A stretch of DNA of 12,129 nt from JANQLU01 sp964434955 (GCA_964434955.1 CAYSXI010000161.1:1-12129), one strand, 5' to 3'; positions 1 to 7,551 are shown, counted from the first letter of the stretch. Numbers and translations: made by a program. The notes: generated by a model from the letters alone, not told the origin.

Positions 1-69
1 AACCCAATTGCGACGAGTCACAAGCGAAATTCTACGAAATCTAATTGTACGAAATAGAAAGGAATGAAA

Positions 70-1377
70 ATGAGATCGTCAGACAAAAAAACGATTTTGA
101 TCATGTGTATCGTTTCGTCGTTTCTTGGCGCTGGGCTGGCGATCCTGTTGATGTGGCCTTCCATTCAACACAAAGCAGTTGGCGACTCCCCGGCGGATCA
201 AGTCGAAGCGCGAACAAATCCCGAAAGCGTGAGTGCCAATTCAACGTCGGGGAGTTCAACGCCGGAGGTTGGTTTGCCCGATAGTCCGCTGAATCTGGTT
301 GAAGACCCAGCGAGGCATTCATCCGGTGGTGTGTCGTCCAATGCGCCCGTCACCAAAGCTTCGAATCCGAAAATGGTGAGTTCGGAACGGGTTTTCAGTG
401 AAGAAGAGAAAATCAACATCTCAGTCTACGAAAAAGGGATCGCAAGCGTCGCCAACATACGCACCATCTCCCAAGTATCTGATGTATTTGCTTTTGGAAA
501 CCGGGAACGTGAAGGCGGTGGCAGTGGTTGGGTTTGGGATACCCAGGGGCATATCGTGACCAATCATCATGTCATCGAAAATGTTCAAATGATCGAGGTG
601 ACATTAAGCAATGGCTTGACCCGTGAAGCCCAGGTCGTTGGATCGGACCCGGCGAATGACATTGCATTGCTGAAAATCGACGCGCCGCAATCGATGCTGA
701 CCCCGGTTGAATTCAGCGACTCGTCAACCTTGAAAGTCGGACAGAAGATTTTTGCCATCGGCAACCCTTTTGGTTTGGAGCAAACGATGACTGTTGGAAT
801 CATTTCGAGCCTGGACCGGACCATGCGTTCAAACAGCGGGCGATTAATGAAGTCCATCATCCAGGTGGATGCGGCGTTGAACCATGGGAATTCAGGGGGC
901 CCGCTTCTGGATAGCAGTGGGCATCTTGTCGGCATGAATACAGCCATTGCTTCCAGGGTGGGAGAAAATTCGGGTGTGGGCTTTGCGATTCCCGCCAACA
1001 CGATCGCCAGAGTGGTTCCGCTTTTGCGTGACAATGGCCGAGTGGTCCGCTCAAGCATCGGCATTGCCAAGGTGTTTCGAACTCGCGCTGGGTTAGGCGT
1101 CTATTCGTTTACTCCCAACAGCCCCGCCGAGAATGCCGGGATTCGATCGGCACGCGTGATTGTTCGCCGGGAATACCGTGGCCGCGAGCTTCAGTGGCCC
1201 GAAGACGATCCCACGCGTGCAGATATTATCGTTGGCGTTAATGGAGTTGCCGTGAAATCAGTCGATGCCCTGTTGGCGGAAGTCGAAAAACATAAACCGG
1301 GTTCAAAAGTCAAGCTGAACATTCTTCGTGCTGGTCAACGCAAAGATGTTGCGGTAACGTTAGTCGAAGATCGATAG
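70..1377 (+). CDS. Deg1/HtrA-type membrane-anchored serine protease with one PDZ domain
   Basis: Trypsin-like (S1C) envelope protease expected to degrade or process misfolded proteins outside the cytoplasmic membrane. The product is 435 residues; numbers below count from the ATG at 64, two codons earlier. A hydrophobic segment at about 10-31 is an uncleaved anchor or signal. A Ser/Pro/Asn-rich linker runs to about 110, then the protease domain. The triad is visible: H169 (TNHHV), D199 (NDIALL), S277 (GNSGGP). A single PDZ domain covers about 330-434. The stretches GSGWVWDTQGHIVTN and KIFAIGNPFGL resemble plant/cyanobacterial Deg1 more than two-PDZ DegP. The oxyanion-loop Pro of the usual NPGNSGG is His (NHGNSGG). 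I chose ATG 70 because AAAGGA (58-63) touches the ATG at 64 but sits six bases from 70. ispD follows after 20 nt, suggesting co-transcription. The family is certain; the exact subfamily is inferred. Confidence 0.93.
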   Translation: MRSSDKKTILIMCIVSSFLGAGLAILLMWPSIQHKAVGDSPADQVEARTNPESVSANSTSGSSTPEVGLPDSPLNLVEDPARHSSGGVSSNAPVTKASNPKMVSSERVFSEEEKINISVYEKGIASVANIRTISQVSDVFAFGNREREGGGSGWVWDTQGHIVTNHHVIENVQMIEVTLSNGLTREAQVVGSDPANDIALLKIDAPQSMLTPVEFSDSSTLKVGQKIFAIGNPFGLEQTMTVGIISSLDRTMRSNSGRLMKSIIQVDAALNHGNSGGPLLDSSGHLVGMNTAIASRVGENSGVGFAIPANTIARVVPLLRDNGRVVRSSIGIAKVFRTRAGLGVYSFTPNSPAENAGIRSARVIVRREYRGRELQWPEDDPTRADIIVGVNGVAVKSVDALLAEVEKHKPGSKVKLNILRAGQRKDVAVTLVEDR

Positions 1378-1397
1378 TCGTTCTTCGGATACCCTTC

Positions 1398-2138
1398 ATG
1401 TTTGATTCCAAGTTGGCCGTCATTATCCCCGCCGCCGGCAAAAGCAGCCGTTTCGGTGACGCCTATTACAAGAAGCCTTTTATCAAGCTGATCGACAAGG
1501 CGGTTTGGCTTCACAGCGCCCAGCTTTTTCATCAGCGGGCCGACGTGGGGCAGTTGATTCTCGTGATCTCGCCGGAGGATCGCGCGCATTTTGAGCAGTT
1601 CTTCAGCTCCAATGTCGCGGTCATGGATTTGACCGTGGTGGAGGGGGGAGCCGAACGAAGCGATTCTGTCCGCAATGCGTTGGAGGCGGTCGGTGCAGAA
1701 TTTGACCATGTCGCAATCCATGACGCCGCCCGCCCTTGTCTCCATAAGAAGTGGGTGGACAAGGTTTTTGCGGCGGGCAAGGAGACCGGAGCCGCGATTT
1801 TAGCGCATCCAATTGCTTCGACCATCAAGTATTCCGGTAACGGCAAGACCGTCGAAAAGACGGTAGATCGAAGCGGGATGTTTGAAGCTCAAACCCCACA
1901 GGTATTCAAGCGAAGCCTGTTGGAAGAAGCCTTCGCAAAGTTTGGAAACGAGCCGTTTACCGACGAAGCCCAGTTGGTCGAACGATCCGGCCATCCCGTT
2001 CAGCTTGTCGATTGCTCGGCGATGAACATCAAGTTGACAACAAAAGCCGACATGGATCTCGCCAAGGCGATCATGAAAGCTCTGCCCGGCGCGAAAGACG
2101 GCGGACCGAAAGCCAGCCTGGATGATCTGTTTGGTTAG
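1398..2138 (+). CDS. ispD: 2-C-methyl-D-erythritol 4-phosphate cytidylyltransferase (IspD)
   Basis: Cytoplasmic enzyme of the MEP isoprenoid pathway that joins CTP and MEP to give CDP-ME plus pyrophosphate. The 246-residue length is normal for the family (E. coli about 236). Visible motifs are the nucleotide-binding PAAGKSSRFG at 11-20, HDAARP at 108-113, the MEP-site segment TVDRSG at 155-160 with QTPQ just after, TDEAQLVE at 188-195 and NIKLTT at 210-215. Catalytic R18 and K25 keep the seven-residue spacing of E. coli R20/K27. R158 and K212 match E. coli R157 and K213. The usual CPKQ around the lysine is YYKKPF here, so the proline is displaced. No clear Shine-Dalgarno sequence precedes the ATG. 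The gene starts 20 nt after the protease stop and could be read by coupling. The C-terminal tail (GAKDGGPKASLDDLFG) extends past the fold. Confidence 0.93.
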   Translation: MFDSKLAVIIPAAGKSSRFGDAYYKKPFIKLIDKAVWLHSAQLFHQRADVGQLILVISPEDRAHFEQFFSSNVAVMDLTVVEGGAERSDSVRNALEAVGAEFDHVAIHDAARPCLHKKWVDKVFAAGKETGAAILAHPIASTIKYSGNGKTVEKTVDRSGMFEAQTPQVFKRSLLEEAFAKFGNEPFTDEAQLVERSGHPVQLVDCSAMNIKLTTKADMDLAKAIMKALPGAKDGGPKASLDDLFG

Positions 2139-2300
2139 ATGGAATCGCGCAATCGATTTTCAAGCGCGCGATCCTGGCTGGAATCGCGAGCCAATGAATC
2201 CGTGCCCCAACAAACTCCCTGCACGAGCTATTGGGACTGATACAAGAAATGGCGTCAAAGAATCTTCGGCCCCGCAATTGAGCATAGCAGGAAAACTCGC

Positions 2301-2344
2301 TTGGCACCGTTAGTGCTTCTTGGCACCGTTAGTGCTTCTTGGCA
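2301..2344 (+). repeat. Two tandem 19-bp repeats with sigma-54-like -24/-12 spacing
   Basis: The unit TTGGCACCGTTAGTGCTTC occurs twice without mismatch (2301-2319, 2320-2338), then the first six bases TTGGCA recur at 2339-2344. Each unit has TGGCAC followed by GTGC, with GG and GC exactly 12 bases apart, as in sigma-54 promoters (consensus TGGCAC-N5-TTGC). Each unit also contains the small dyad GCAC-N5-GTGC, so a REP-like or protein-binding repeat is an alternative reading. The repeat is seen directly; the promoter role is inference. Confidence 0.75.
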
Positions 2345-2465
2345 GAGATATTGCTTGTCGAGTGTTGCCGCGATTCGCTCCGTGACTCTGCATTTTCTCG
2401 CGAAATGAAATGCTGACTTTTCGTTTTGCGGAATCCGTTTGTTTCGACACGACCCGCGCATAAAA

Positions 2466-2489
2466 AAACCTCTCCCGAAGGAGAGGTTT
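2466..2489 (-). terminator. Intrinsic terminator of the DUF1598-like gene, possibly bidirectional
   Basis: Perfect 10-bp stem (AAACCTCTCC / GGAGAGGTTT) with a CGAA tetraloop. On the minus strand it lies 18 nt past the stop codon and is followed by a run of seven T. On the plus strand the tail is the weaker TTTCTATT. Confidence 0.85.
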
Positions 2490-2507
2490 CTATTGGAATT
2501 GCTAACC

Positions 2508-4250
2508 TTAGTCCCAGTACCAATTCTTGAAATCCGAATTGTTGGGTGTATTGCTTTCCACAGGTTGCGAAAGCTCGGGTAGCATTTTGAACTTCTTGGT
2601 GTTGATCACTTCACTTGAAGCGTACTCGACTCCGCCGCTGACACCCACGATCGTGTGCTTGAGTCGCTTGGATCCGCGACGCGTTTCGATCTCACGGAAA
2701 TTCATGACGGAATCGACTTTTCGAGGAAGGCGATCTTTGATGATCGAATAGCTCAACTGGTTTTCCGATTTTGGTGAGCCAAAATAAGTCAAATTCCAGT
2801 TGAGTTTTCCATTCAGGTTCTCGTGTCGAATCAACGCGGCAACCAAAGCCAAATCAAAAACGTTTTTCAGCTCGCCGTAAATCGGATACTTATCCGCCAT
2901 TTTTTCAAAGTGGCGCGTAAAGTCGTCGGCATAGCCTTTGGTTTCCGTTCGTGATTTTCCCGTGTGAACCCGTTGGCCCTGGGCATTGAGCAACTCACTT
3001 TCGCTTTTCAGCTGAACCCCGTTGCCCTTGAACATGAATACGTCACGTTCCTTGCTGGTCATCACGGCGTCGTAGTTGACGGTAAACCACCAGCGAGCCA
3101 TATCCATGGGTGGCGGGTTTCCGTTTTTGTCAAGTTTGACGCGATCCAGGTAACTGGGGACTTCGGCGATGCCTTCTTCCAGACCCATTCCGACAAGCTT
3201 CATTCGATAATCACTTTCGACAATCACACGGGCAGCATGGCTTTGTCGATCGATTCCGTGAACGGTGATCACCTGCTGGCCAACGGCTTTTCGCAAACCT
3301 TTTCGCCAGGCTTCTCCGGTGAGCCGTGAGGATTTCAAATACTGTTGAGTGGCCTGCAGGTTCTTTTCCGTTGGGTCGATCGAGCAGCCAAATTTTCCGT
3401 CGTCTTCAAATGCATTTCGAAGGCACACGACCAGGTCGTCCAGCATCAGGAGCGGTTTTCCGGTTTCGGTATTGACCGCGCGGCCTTCCTGGTCATAACG
3501 CCAGGGACCTGCAGGACCTGCAATCACGATGTCCTGGGTTTCAGGATAAAACATCAAGTAGCGAACTTCATAAAGCCCACCCAAAAAACGCATTTCTGCG
3601 TCGATGGACTCACCCATGGCCGCCTTCATTTGGAGCTGCCGTTCCAAACGCGTGATCGAAACTTTTCGAAGCGCCGACTGGTCGTTTGCATCGGTTCCCG
3701 TTTTCAAGCTGTCGCGGACTTTGTTCCAGTCGATGTTTTTGTTGGGCTTCAATTTCTTGAGCGTGCCCTGTGCATCCACAAAAACTGCCGATGGAGAAGC
3801 ACGGATGGTTCCGAGACCTTCCGCGTCCTCCCAGGAATCGGGCTGGATCGTCGACTGAATCAAGTCAATTAGTTCGGTAAAGTCGGCTGCCGTGATTCCA
3901 CCCCCGGCGCCACGGTTTCCATCACCGGCCTGCTGCTGCAAGTTGAACAGGGTCTGGTTTCGCATCCGGTCGTCCGTCATACCGGCGGCTGTTTCAAACG
4001 AACCGGTTCGTGCTCCTGACGAAGCTTGCTCGTGTGCGATTTGACGCATCCACATATTCGCCTGCATGGGATTGCCGTTTTGTCTGGCAGCACGCAAGGC
4101 AGATGGAAACTCGCCCGATCGAAGGTAATTATGAAAGCGCTTCTCGGCATCGTTCTGCGCTGGCAATGACGATGCCATTGCCATCACGATGGCGACAACG
4201 AGAACGCCAGCTGCTTTTGAAAAAGCGGCCGAAGTCAACAATTGCCTCAT
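2508..4250 (-). CDS. Secreted DUF1598-like planctomycete protein
   Basis: A 580-residue exported protein of unknown function, resembling from memory the planctomycete-restricted DUF1598 family. The N-terminus is a signal peptide (hydrophobic about 8-29, likely cut after SLPA at 31). A charged helical region follows. The segment at about 125-160 (ELIDLIQSTIQPDSWEDAEG then GTIR) is a motif shared by many secreted planctomycete proteins. The central part, about 225-345, contains YLMFYPETQDIVIAGPAGPW and LDDLVVCLRNAF and is the DUF1598-like core. A mixed C-terminal domain ends in NWYWD. The open frame extends 77 codons further upstream, but the ATG at 4250 is preferred: GAGG lies about nine bases before it, the signal peptide begins there, and the longer version would read through the terminator at 4378-4399. 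It is probably monocistronic with its own terminator. I infer an envelope or periplasmic role only from the signal peptide. Confidence 0.85.
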   Translation of the reverse strand: MRQLLTSAAFSKAAGVLVVAIVMAMASSLPAQNDAEKRFHNYLRSGEFPSALRAARQNGNPMQANMWMRQIAHEQASSGARTGSFETAAGMTDDRMRNQTLFNLQQQAGDGNRGAGGGITAADFTELIDLIQSTIQPDSWEDAEGLGTIRASPSAVFVDAQGTLKKLKPNKNIDWNKVRDSLKTGTDANDQSALRKVSITRLERQLQMKAAMGESIDAEMRFLGGLYEVRYLMFYPETQDIVIAGPAGPWRYDQEGRAVNTETGKPLLMLDDLVVCLRNAFEDDGKFGCSIDPTEKNLQATQQYLKSSRLTGEAWRKGLRKAVGQQVITVHGIDRQSHAARVIVESDYRMKLVGMGLEEGIAEVPSYLDRVKLDKNGNPPPMDMARWWFTVNYDAVMTSKERDVFMFKGNGVQLKSESELLNAQGQRVHTGKSRTETKGYADDFTRHFEKMADKYPIYGELKNVFDLALVAALIRHENLNGKLNWNLTYFGSPKSENQLSYSIIKDRLPRKVDSVMNFREIETRRGSKRLKHTIVGVSGGVEYASSEVINTKKFKMLPELSQPVESNTPNNSDFKNWYWD

Positions 4251-4377
4251 TCGTTTATCCCTCTTTGCTAAAGGCCCCTCAGCTTTAAAGGATCGCATAA
4301 ATTGAACGCGAAAGTCAAGTAAATCCGACAATAAAGTACCAGTGTGCAAGGATTTACAGAAAACGCGCACGAAAAAA

Positions 4378-4399
4378 GCTCCGCCCAAAAAGGCGGAGC
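4378..4399 (-). terminator. Intrinsic terminator of the Cys-rich protein gene
   Basis: Perfect 8-bp G+C-rich stem GCTCCGCC / GGCGGAGC with a six-base loop. On the minus strand it is followed by TTTTTTCGTG, about 100 nt past the stop at 4497. It separates the two minus-strand genes and argues against a start for the downstream gene beyond this point. Confidence 0.88.
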
Positions 4400-4496
4400 C
4401 TGAATTCACTTTTTGAGTTACAGATATTTCACCGAAAACAAGTTCGCTGAGTTGGAATTCGCGTGACGCCGCCTTTTTCAAGGCGACATAAACGGA

Positions 4497-5309
4497 CTAG
4501 TTCCCGCCCGCTGCCTTCGGTTCGATCTTGGCGCCTTCACCGTCGTGCTTGTGACCGTGGTCGCCATCCTTATGATCGTGTGCGTGGTCGTGGCCTTCAT
4601 GTTCGTGGCCTGCCTGGTTGCAGCCTGAATCGCAGCAGCCGTAACCGCTTCTTTGGAACATGCCTCGCAGATTCGACAAAAGACCACATGGGTTGTGGCA
4701 TTTTGGCTTGCAAGAACCAATTCGACTCAGCAATTGAAGTCCGCCAGCTCCACAACCACATTGGTTGTCAGCCTGGCAATTTTGCCCCGGCCACGCAAAG
4801 CAGCGAACGCCGCATGCAGGCTTGGCATCGCAAGCTGGCTTGCATCCGGTATTGCAGCCAAAGTTGAAACTTGGAAGCGAAAGGCCCTTGAGTCCGCAGA
4901 ACAGGTTTTGGGCACAACCGCTTCCGCAGCCGTGCTTGAAGAAACCGCCACCACGCAGGCTAAAGCCGCAGCCATCGTTGCACTCATTGCATCCGCGTCC
5001 GAAGCCGAAGCCGCGTCGCGATCCGCATTCGTTGCAACCGCGCGACAACAAACCTCGAAGGCGTCCTCCGAATTGGCAGCCGCAATCGTCTTCGCTGGAA
5101 TTTCCCCAGCAGTTTTCACCGCAGTAGCCTGCCCATAGCGCTTCCGCGCGAGCTTGTGTGTAGCCCTGGCATCGGAAGTTGGTGTAGGAAAACGTGTTGT
5201 TTCCCGTTCCGCATCCGCCACAACCACTGCCACAGTCCTGCCCGTAGGCCGATTGCGCCATTCCCATCAGGGCGACGGCACAAATCGTCAACATCCATTT
5301 TGAATTCAT
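4497..5309 (-). CDS. Secreted Cys-rich protein with a His/Asp-rich C-terminal tail
   Basis: A 270-residue exported protein of unknown function. Residues 1-23 are a signal peptide, with likely cleavage after AYG and before QDCGS. The mature part has about 30 cysteines, many as CxxC or CxxxC (CGGC, CNEC twice, CGSGC, CNTGC, CKPAC, CKPKC, CHNPC), among Gly-rich and aromatic stretches. Short internal repeats are visible (RGCNEC twice, GCGSGC-like twice). Residues 235-255 (DNA 4545-4607) hold nine His interleaved with Asp/Glu, a typical metal-chelating tail. The frame is open to an ATG at 5324, but AAAGGG sits six bases before the ATG at 5309 and would overlap the longer version. Extracytoplasmic disulfides, metal binding, or a part in the Cys-rich proteinaceous planctomycete wall are all possible. 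None is shown by the sequence. The gene stands alone and has its own terminator. Confidence 0.85.
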   Translation of the reverse strand: MNSKWMLTICAVALMGMAQSAYGQDCGSGCGGCGTGNNTFSYTNFRCQGYTQARAEALWAGYCGENCWGNSSEDDCGCQFGGRLRGLLSRGCNECGSRRGFGFGRGCNECNDGCGFSLRGGGFFKHGCGSGCAQNLFCGLKGLSLPSFNFGCNTGCKPACDAKPACGVRCFAWPGQNCQADNQCGCGAGGLQLLSRIGSCKPKCHNPCGLLSNLRGMFQRSGYGCCDSGCNQAGHEHEGHDHAHDHKDGDHGHKHDGEGAKIEPKAAGGN

Positions 5310-5898
5310 CATTATCCCTTTCATTACCTCGCGAGTATGAATCGAATCGCAACCGACGCCGCGTCTTCAATCCATTTTCAGAATTCCTTAGATTTACAAT
5401 TTGTCGTCTGTAGTGGAAAAAACGATTAACGCTTCGCTGATCCAGGAATCGCGTTCAATGAATCGTCACGTGGAATCGAAGAATCCAAAAAAACCGGTTA
5501 ACATCGGACCGTTCGAGCAGAATCCGAGGCTCACGGTTCGGTTGGAACAGTCCAATCGCTTAGCCAAAACTGGCGGCACAAGTAAACTTCGCGGCTTCTG
5601 AGGTTGGCAACGAGTGACTTTGAGGGTTGCTCCCATTTCTCCGAGGATTCGGGGCTTGCTGTTTGACGAAAATCGTCAGGTGGAAGAACCACATTGGGAG
5701 TACGATTGGGCGACAACTGGAATTCGCGTCATGAATGTCCATCGCGTCAAATCAACGAATCGATTTCACTTAAAGCAAGAAACGCCAAGTTGCATAGCGG
5801 CGCCAACCGACAGCGAGCACCAACATGCAACGTGCGCCAACATGCAGATGGGACAATCTGAAAGTACTTCCGCGGAACGCACGCGGGAACTCGCAGGG
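5310..5898. other. About 590-base gap between two minus-strand genes
   Basis: I see no convincing gene. Short open frames in both directions lack ribosome binding sites and family resemblance. A 10-bp direct repeat CCAACATGCA occurs at 5820-5829 and 5837-5846. The part near 5310-5420 must hold the promoter of the Cys-rich gene, but no clear -35/-10 pair stands out, and I see no hairpin terminator for the upstream gene ending at 5899. Confidence 0.55.
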
Positions 5899-6642
5899 TT
5901 ACTTGATCGCAATATGTTCCTGCACGGGCTGCAGAACATTCTCAATCAAGAATTGATCGACAATCGCCTGGCAGTGCTGCTTGAGGTTTTCCAGAACGGA
6001 TCGATAGGTCTGTTCACCTTCAAGGCTTCCGCAATGTCGCACGACAATCAGGACGCTCAGTTGATCGTCTGAAAACTCGCCGGTACGAAGTTGATAAGGA
6101 GTTGTGCGAGATTCGATTCCGATGCGGCATCTTGTCTGACAACTGTCATCCAGCGAAAAGATGATCGATGGTTCGTTGGAAAGCAATTTGGCTCCCGGCA
6201 AATCGGGAAGTCGATCGAAGACCGGATGGTTGCCGAGCGCCTCCGCAATCAGATCGTTGTGGTTGCCGCGATACGTGTAATCGAATCCCATGATGAATGA
6301 AAGGGATTCGCAATCCAGGGGCGTGACTGACAGCGCGTGCGGGACAAGATCCATGATGAATGCACCCTGATCGAGTGCGTCATCAATCGAGCCGGGATTG
6401 ACGCAGGCCGAGTAAATACGTCGCGGTTCCACCGTGGCCCAGCGGTAGCTTCCACTTTCCTTGTCCTCTTCCAGAATGTATTCGTTCCGCTCGCGATTGT
6501 AGAAATTTTTCATCGAAGGGAATTTGCGGCGCAGCTGTTCAAAGAAAAACAAAACCGTTTCGCGCTCACTCGGAAGTTCCATTTCCGTGTTTAACTGGAC
6601 GTTGACATAGAAGTCATCGCTGTAGGAACTATACGAATTCAT
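5899..6642 (-). CDS. Conserved hypothetical protein, planctomycete type
   Basis: A 247-residue soluble protein with no signal peptide or membrane segment, so probably cytoplasmic. Function unknown. It begins with a Ser/Tyr-rich leader, then a segment about 10-80 (FYVNVQLNTEMELPSERETV, FFFEQLRRKFPSMKNFYNRE, SYRWATVEPRR) that resembles a family I recall only from Pirellulales relatives. The middle (DYTYRGNHNDLIAEAL, 121-136) and a beta-rich part (SIIFSLDD, RCRIGIESRT, 159-180) follow, and it ends in a helix about 210-240. I see no catalytic motif. The start is well supported: AGGA lies seven bases before the ATG. It is divergent from the alkyltransferase gene. With 590 bases of gap before the next minus-strand gene, it is likely monocistronic. 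Confidence 0.8.
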   Translation of the reverse strand: MNSYSSYSDDFYVNVQLNTEMELPSERETVLFFFEQLRRKFPSMKNFYNRERNEYILEEDKESGSYRWATVEPRRIYSACVNPGSIDDALDQGAFIMDLVPHALSVTPLDCESLSFIMGFDYTYRGNHNDLIAEALGNHPVFDRLPDLPGAKLLSNEPSIIFSLDDSCQTRCRIGIESRTTPYQLRTGEFSDDQLSVLIVVRHCGSLEGEQTYRSVLENLKQHCQAIVDQFLIENVLQPVQEHIAIK

Positions 6643-6766
6643 TCAGCATTCCTGTATTTCAACGGCGCCGGGATTTCGTGCGTCGCCGATCGGGATTTGG
6701 TTTCAGGCAATTCACGAAAAGTTGCCGTTGGACTATTGTTGATGAGGGATAATATGCGTCAACTAC

Positions 6767-6794
6767 TTGACAATCTGAATTCGCATTCTCGAAT
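6767..6794 (+). promoter_or_regulatory. Candidate sigma-70-type promoter for the alkyltransferase
   Basis: A perfect TTGACA at 6767-6772 is followed after 16 bases by TCGAAT (4 of 6 matches to TATAAT). Transcription would start near 6802, about 37 bases before the GTG start. This is pattern matching only. Confidence 0.35.
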
Positions 6795-6838
6795 GGGCGT
6801 GAAAGAGTTTTTGAAGCAAATTCTGATCAGAACTGACG

Positions 6839-7399
6839 GTGGATACTTTGGGAAAGGCAGGGCGTATTTTTGGGCGATTGGTTGCAACCAAGCTCGGTTG
6901 GATCGGGTTCTTGAGAAGCATGGATCGCACTTTGGTACGTGTTCGAATTGGATTTCCGGATCGGGCAAACCTACATCAGGCTCTGCTGGAATCGTGCCAC
7001 TACGAGCTTGAGTCTGATAGCGATTATGACAATCAAGTTTCCGAAATGTTCATTAGATACGCCGAGGGGAATCGGATCGACTTTGGGACGCTCGAGATCG
7101 ACCAAAGTTGGATGACGGACTTTCAGAAGTCGGTGGTGGCAAGCTGTCGATCCATTCCCTACGGTGAAACCCTCAGCTATGCCGAACTGGCGACCCTCGC
7201 GGGGACTCCGGGAGCCAGTCGGGCGGTCGGAACGGTCATGGCAAGCAACCGTTTTCCCATCGTCGTGCCCTGCCATCGAGTCTTGGCTGCCGGCCGAAAA
7301 ATGGGAGGGTTTTCGGCTCCCCGGGGTACCGAATTCAAACGTGAGATTTTGGAATTGGAGGGCGCGATTCGACAGAAGGGCCTTTCATTTGAACTTTGA
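6839..7399 (+). CDS. ogt: Methylated-DNA--protein-cysteine S-methyltransferase (O6-alkylguanine-DNA alkyltransferase)
   Basis: Suicide DNA-repair protein that moves the alkyl group of O6-alkylguanine (or O4-alkylthymine) to its own cysteine. The C-terminal domain, about 93-176, is diagnostic: FQKSVVASCRSIPYGETLSY, then GASRAVG with the probable arginine finger R128, NRFPIVVPCHRV with acceptor C145, and GGFSAPRGTEFKREILELEG. The N-terminal part (TKLGWIGF then LVRVRIGFP, 17-40) fits the usual alkyltransferase N-terminal domain. That is why I prefer the GTG at 6839 to the ATG at 6920, which would remove the LGWIGF strand. A stop at 6824 limits any extension, and no good Shine-Dalgarno sequence precedes the GTG. 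The length of 186 residues is slightly above the 160-175 usual for the family. No Ada-type AraC domain is present, so this is a stand-alone Ogt-type enzyme. Confidence 0.92.
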   Translation: MDTLGKAGRIFGRLVATKLGWIGFLRSMDRTLVRVRIGFPDRANLHQALLESCHYELESDSDYDNQVSEMFIRYAEGNRIDFGTLEIDQSWMTDFQKSVVASCRSIPYGETLSYAELATLAGTPGASRAVGTVMASNRFPIVVPCHRVLAAGRKMGGFSAPRGTEFKREILELEGAIRQKGLSFEL

Positions 7400-7528
7400 G
7401 AACCATCCATTGAGCCGGTTGTTTGGTGTTGGGTCCCGTCGCCAAAGCCTGCCTTCTGCCAAGGGGGCAGGTTTCCGTTGTGGGAGCGCGTTGATTGCGA
7501 GTCCGAAACAGGAATGTGAAATAAAAAA

Positions 7529-7551
7529 GGCACTTCGGTGACCGAAGTGCC
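7529..7551 (+). terminator. Intrinsic terminator after the alkyltransferase gene, bidirectional in form
   Basis: Stem GGCACTTCGG / CCGAAGTGCC of 10 bp with a three-base loop. The plus-strand tail is TTCTTGTTCC. A run of six A on the other flank would make it an even better terminator on the minus strand. It lies about 130 nt past the stop at 7399. Confidence 0.8.

Larger units (their letters stand above)
2139..2507. other. Gene-free convergent gap between ispD and the DUF1598-like gene
   Basis: No convincing coding sequence. It holds two tandem 19-bp repeats (2301-2338) and a strong hairpin terminator (2466-2489). A 17-codon reading frame (2410-2463) ends just before the terminator but lacks a ribosome binding site, so I do not call it a gene. 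Confidence 0.7.

Noticed and set aside
24..55. Three (A/G)CGAAAT words upstream of the protease gene
   Set aside because: Spacing is irregular (10 and 15 bases) and the motif is short, so it is not strong enough to call an operator.
585..1070. 161-codon minus-strand open frame inside the protease gene
   Set aside because: Antisense to the conserved protease domain; its composition is that of a shadow frame.
2410..2463. 17-codon frame ending at the base of the terminator
   Set aside because: No Shine-Dalgarno sequence and no other support; more likely part of a non-coding transcript, if transcribed at all.
4653..5233. Several Ala- and Pro-rich frames on both strands across the Cys-rich gene
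   Set aside because: They are shadows produced by its repetitive TGC/GGC codons. The minus-strand Cys-rich frame has the signal peptide, start signal and terminator.
5614..6072. 152-codon plus-strand open frame with few stops
   Set aside because: Its second half is the antisense shadow of the well-supported minus-strand gene ending at 5899. The first half lacks a ribosome binding site and any recognisable motif.
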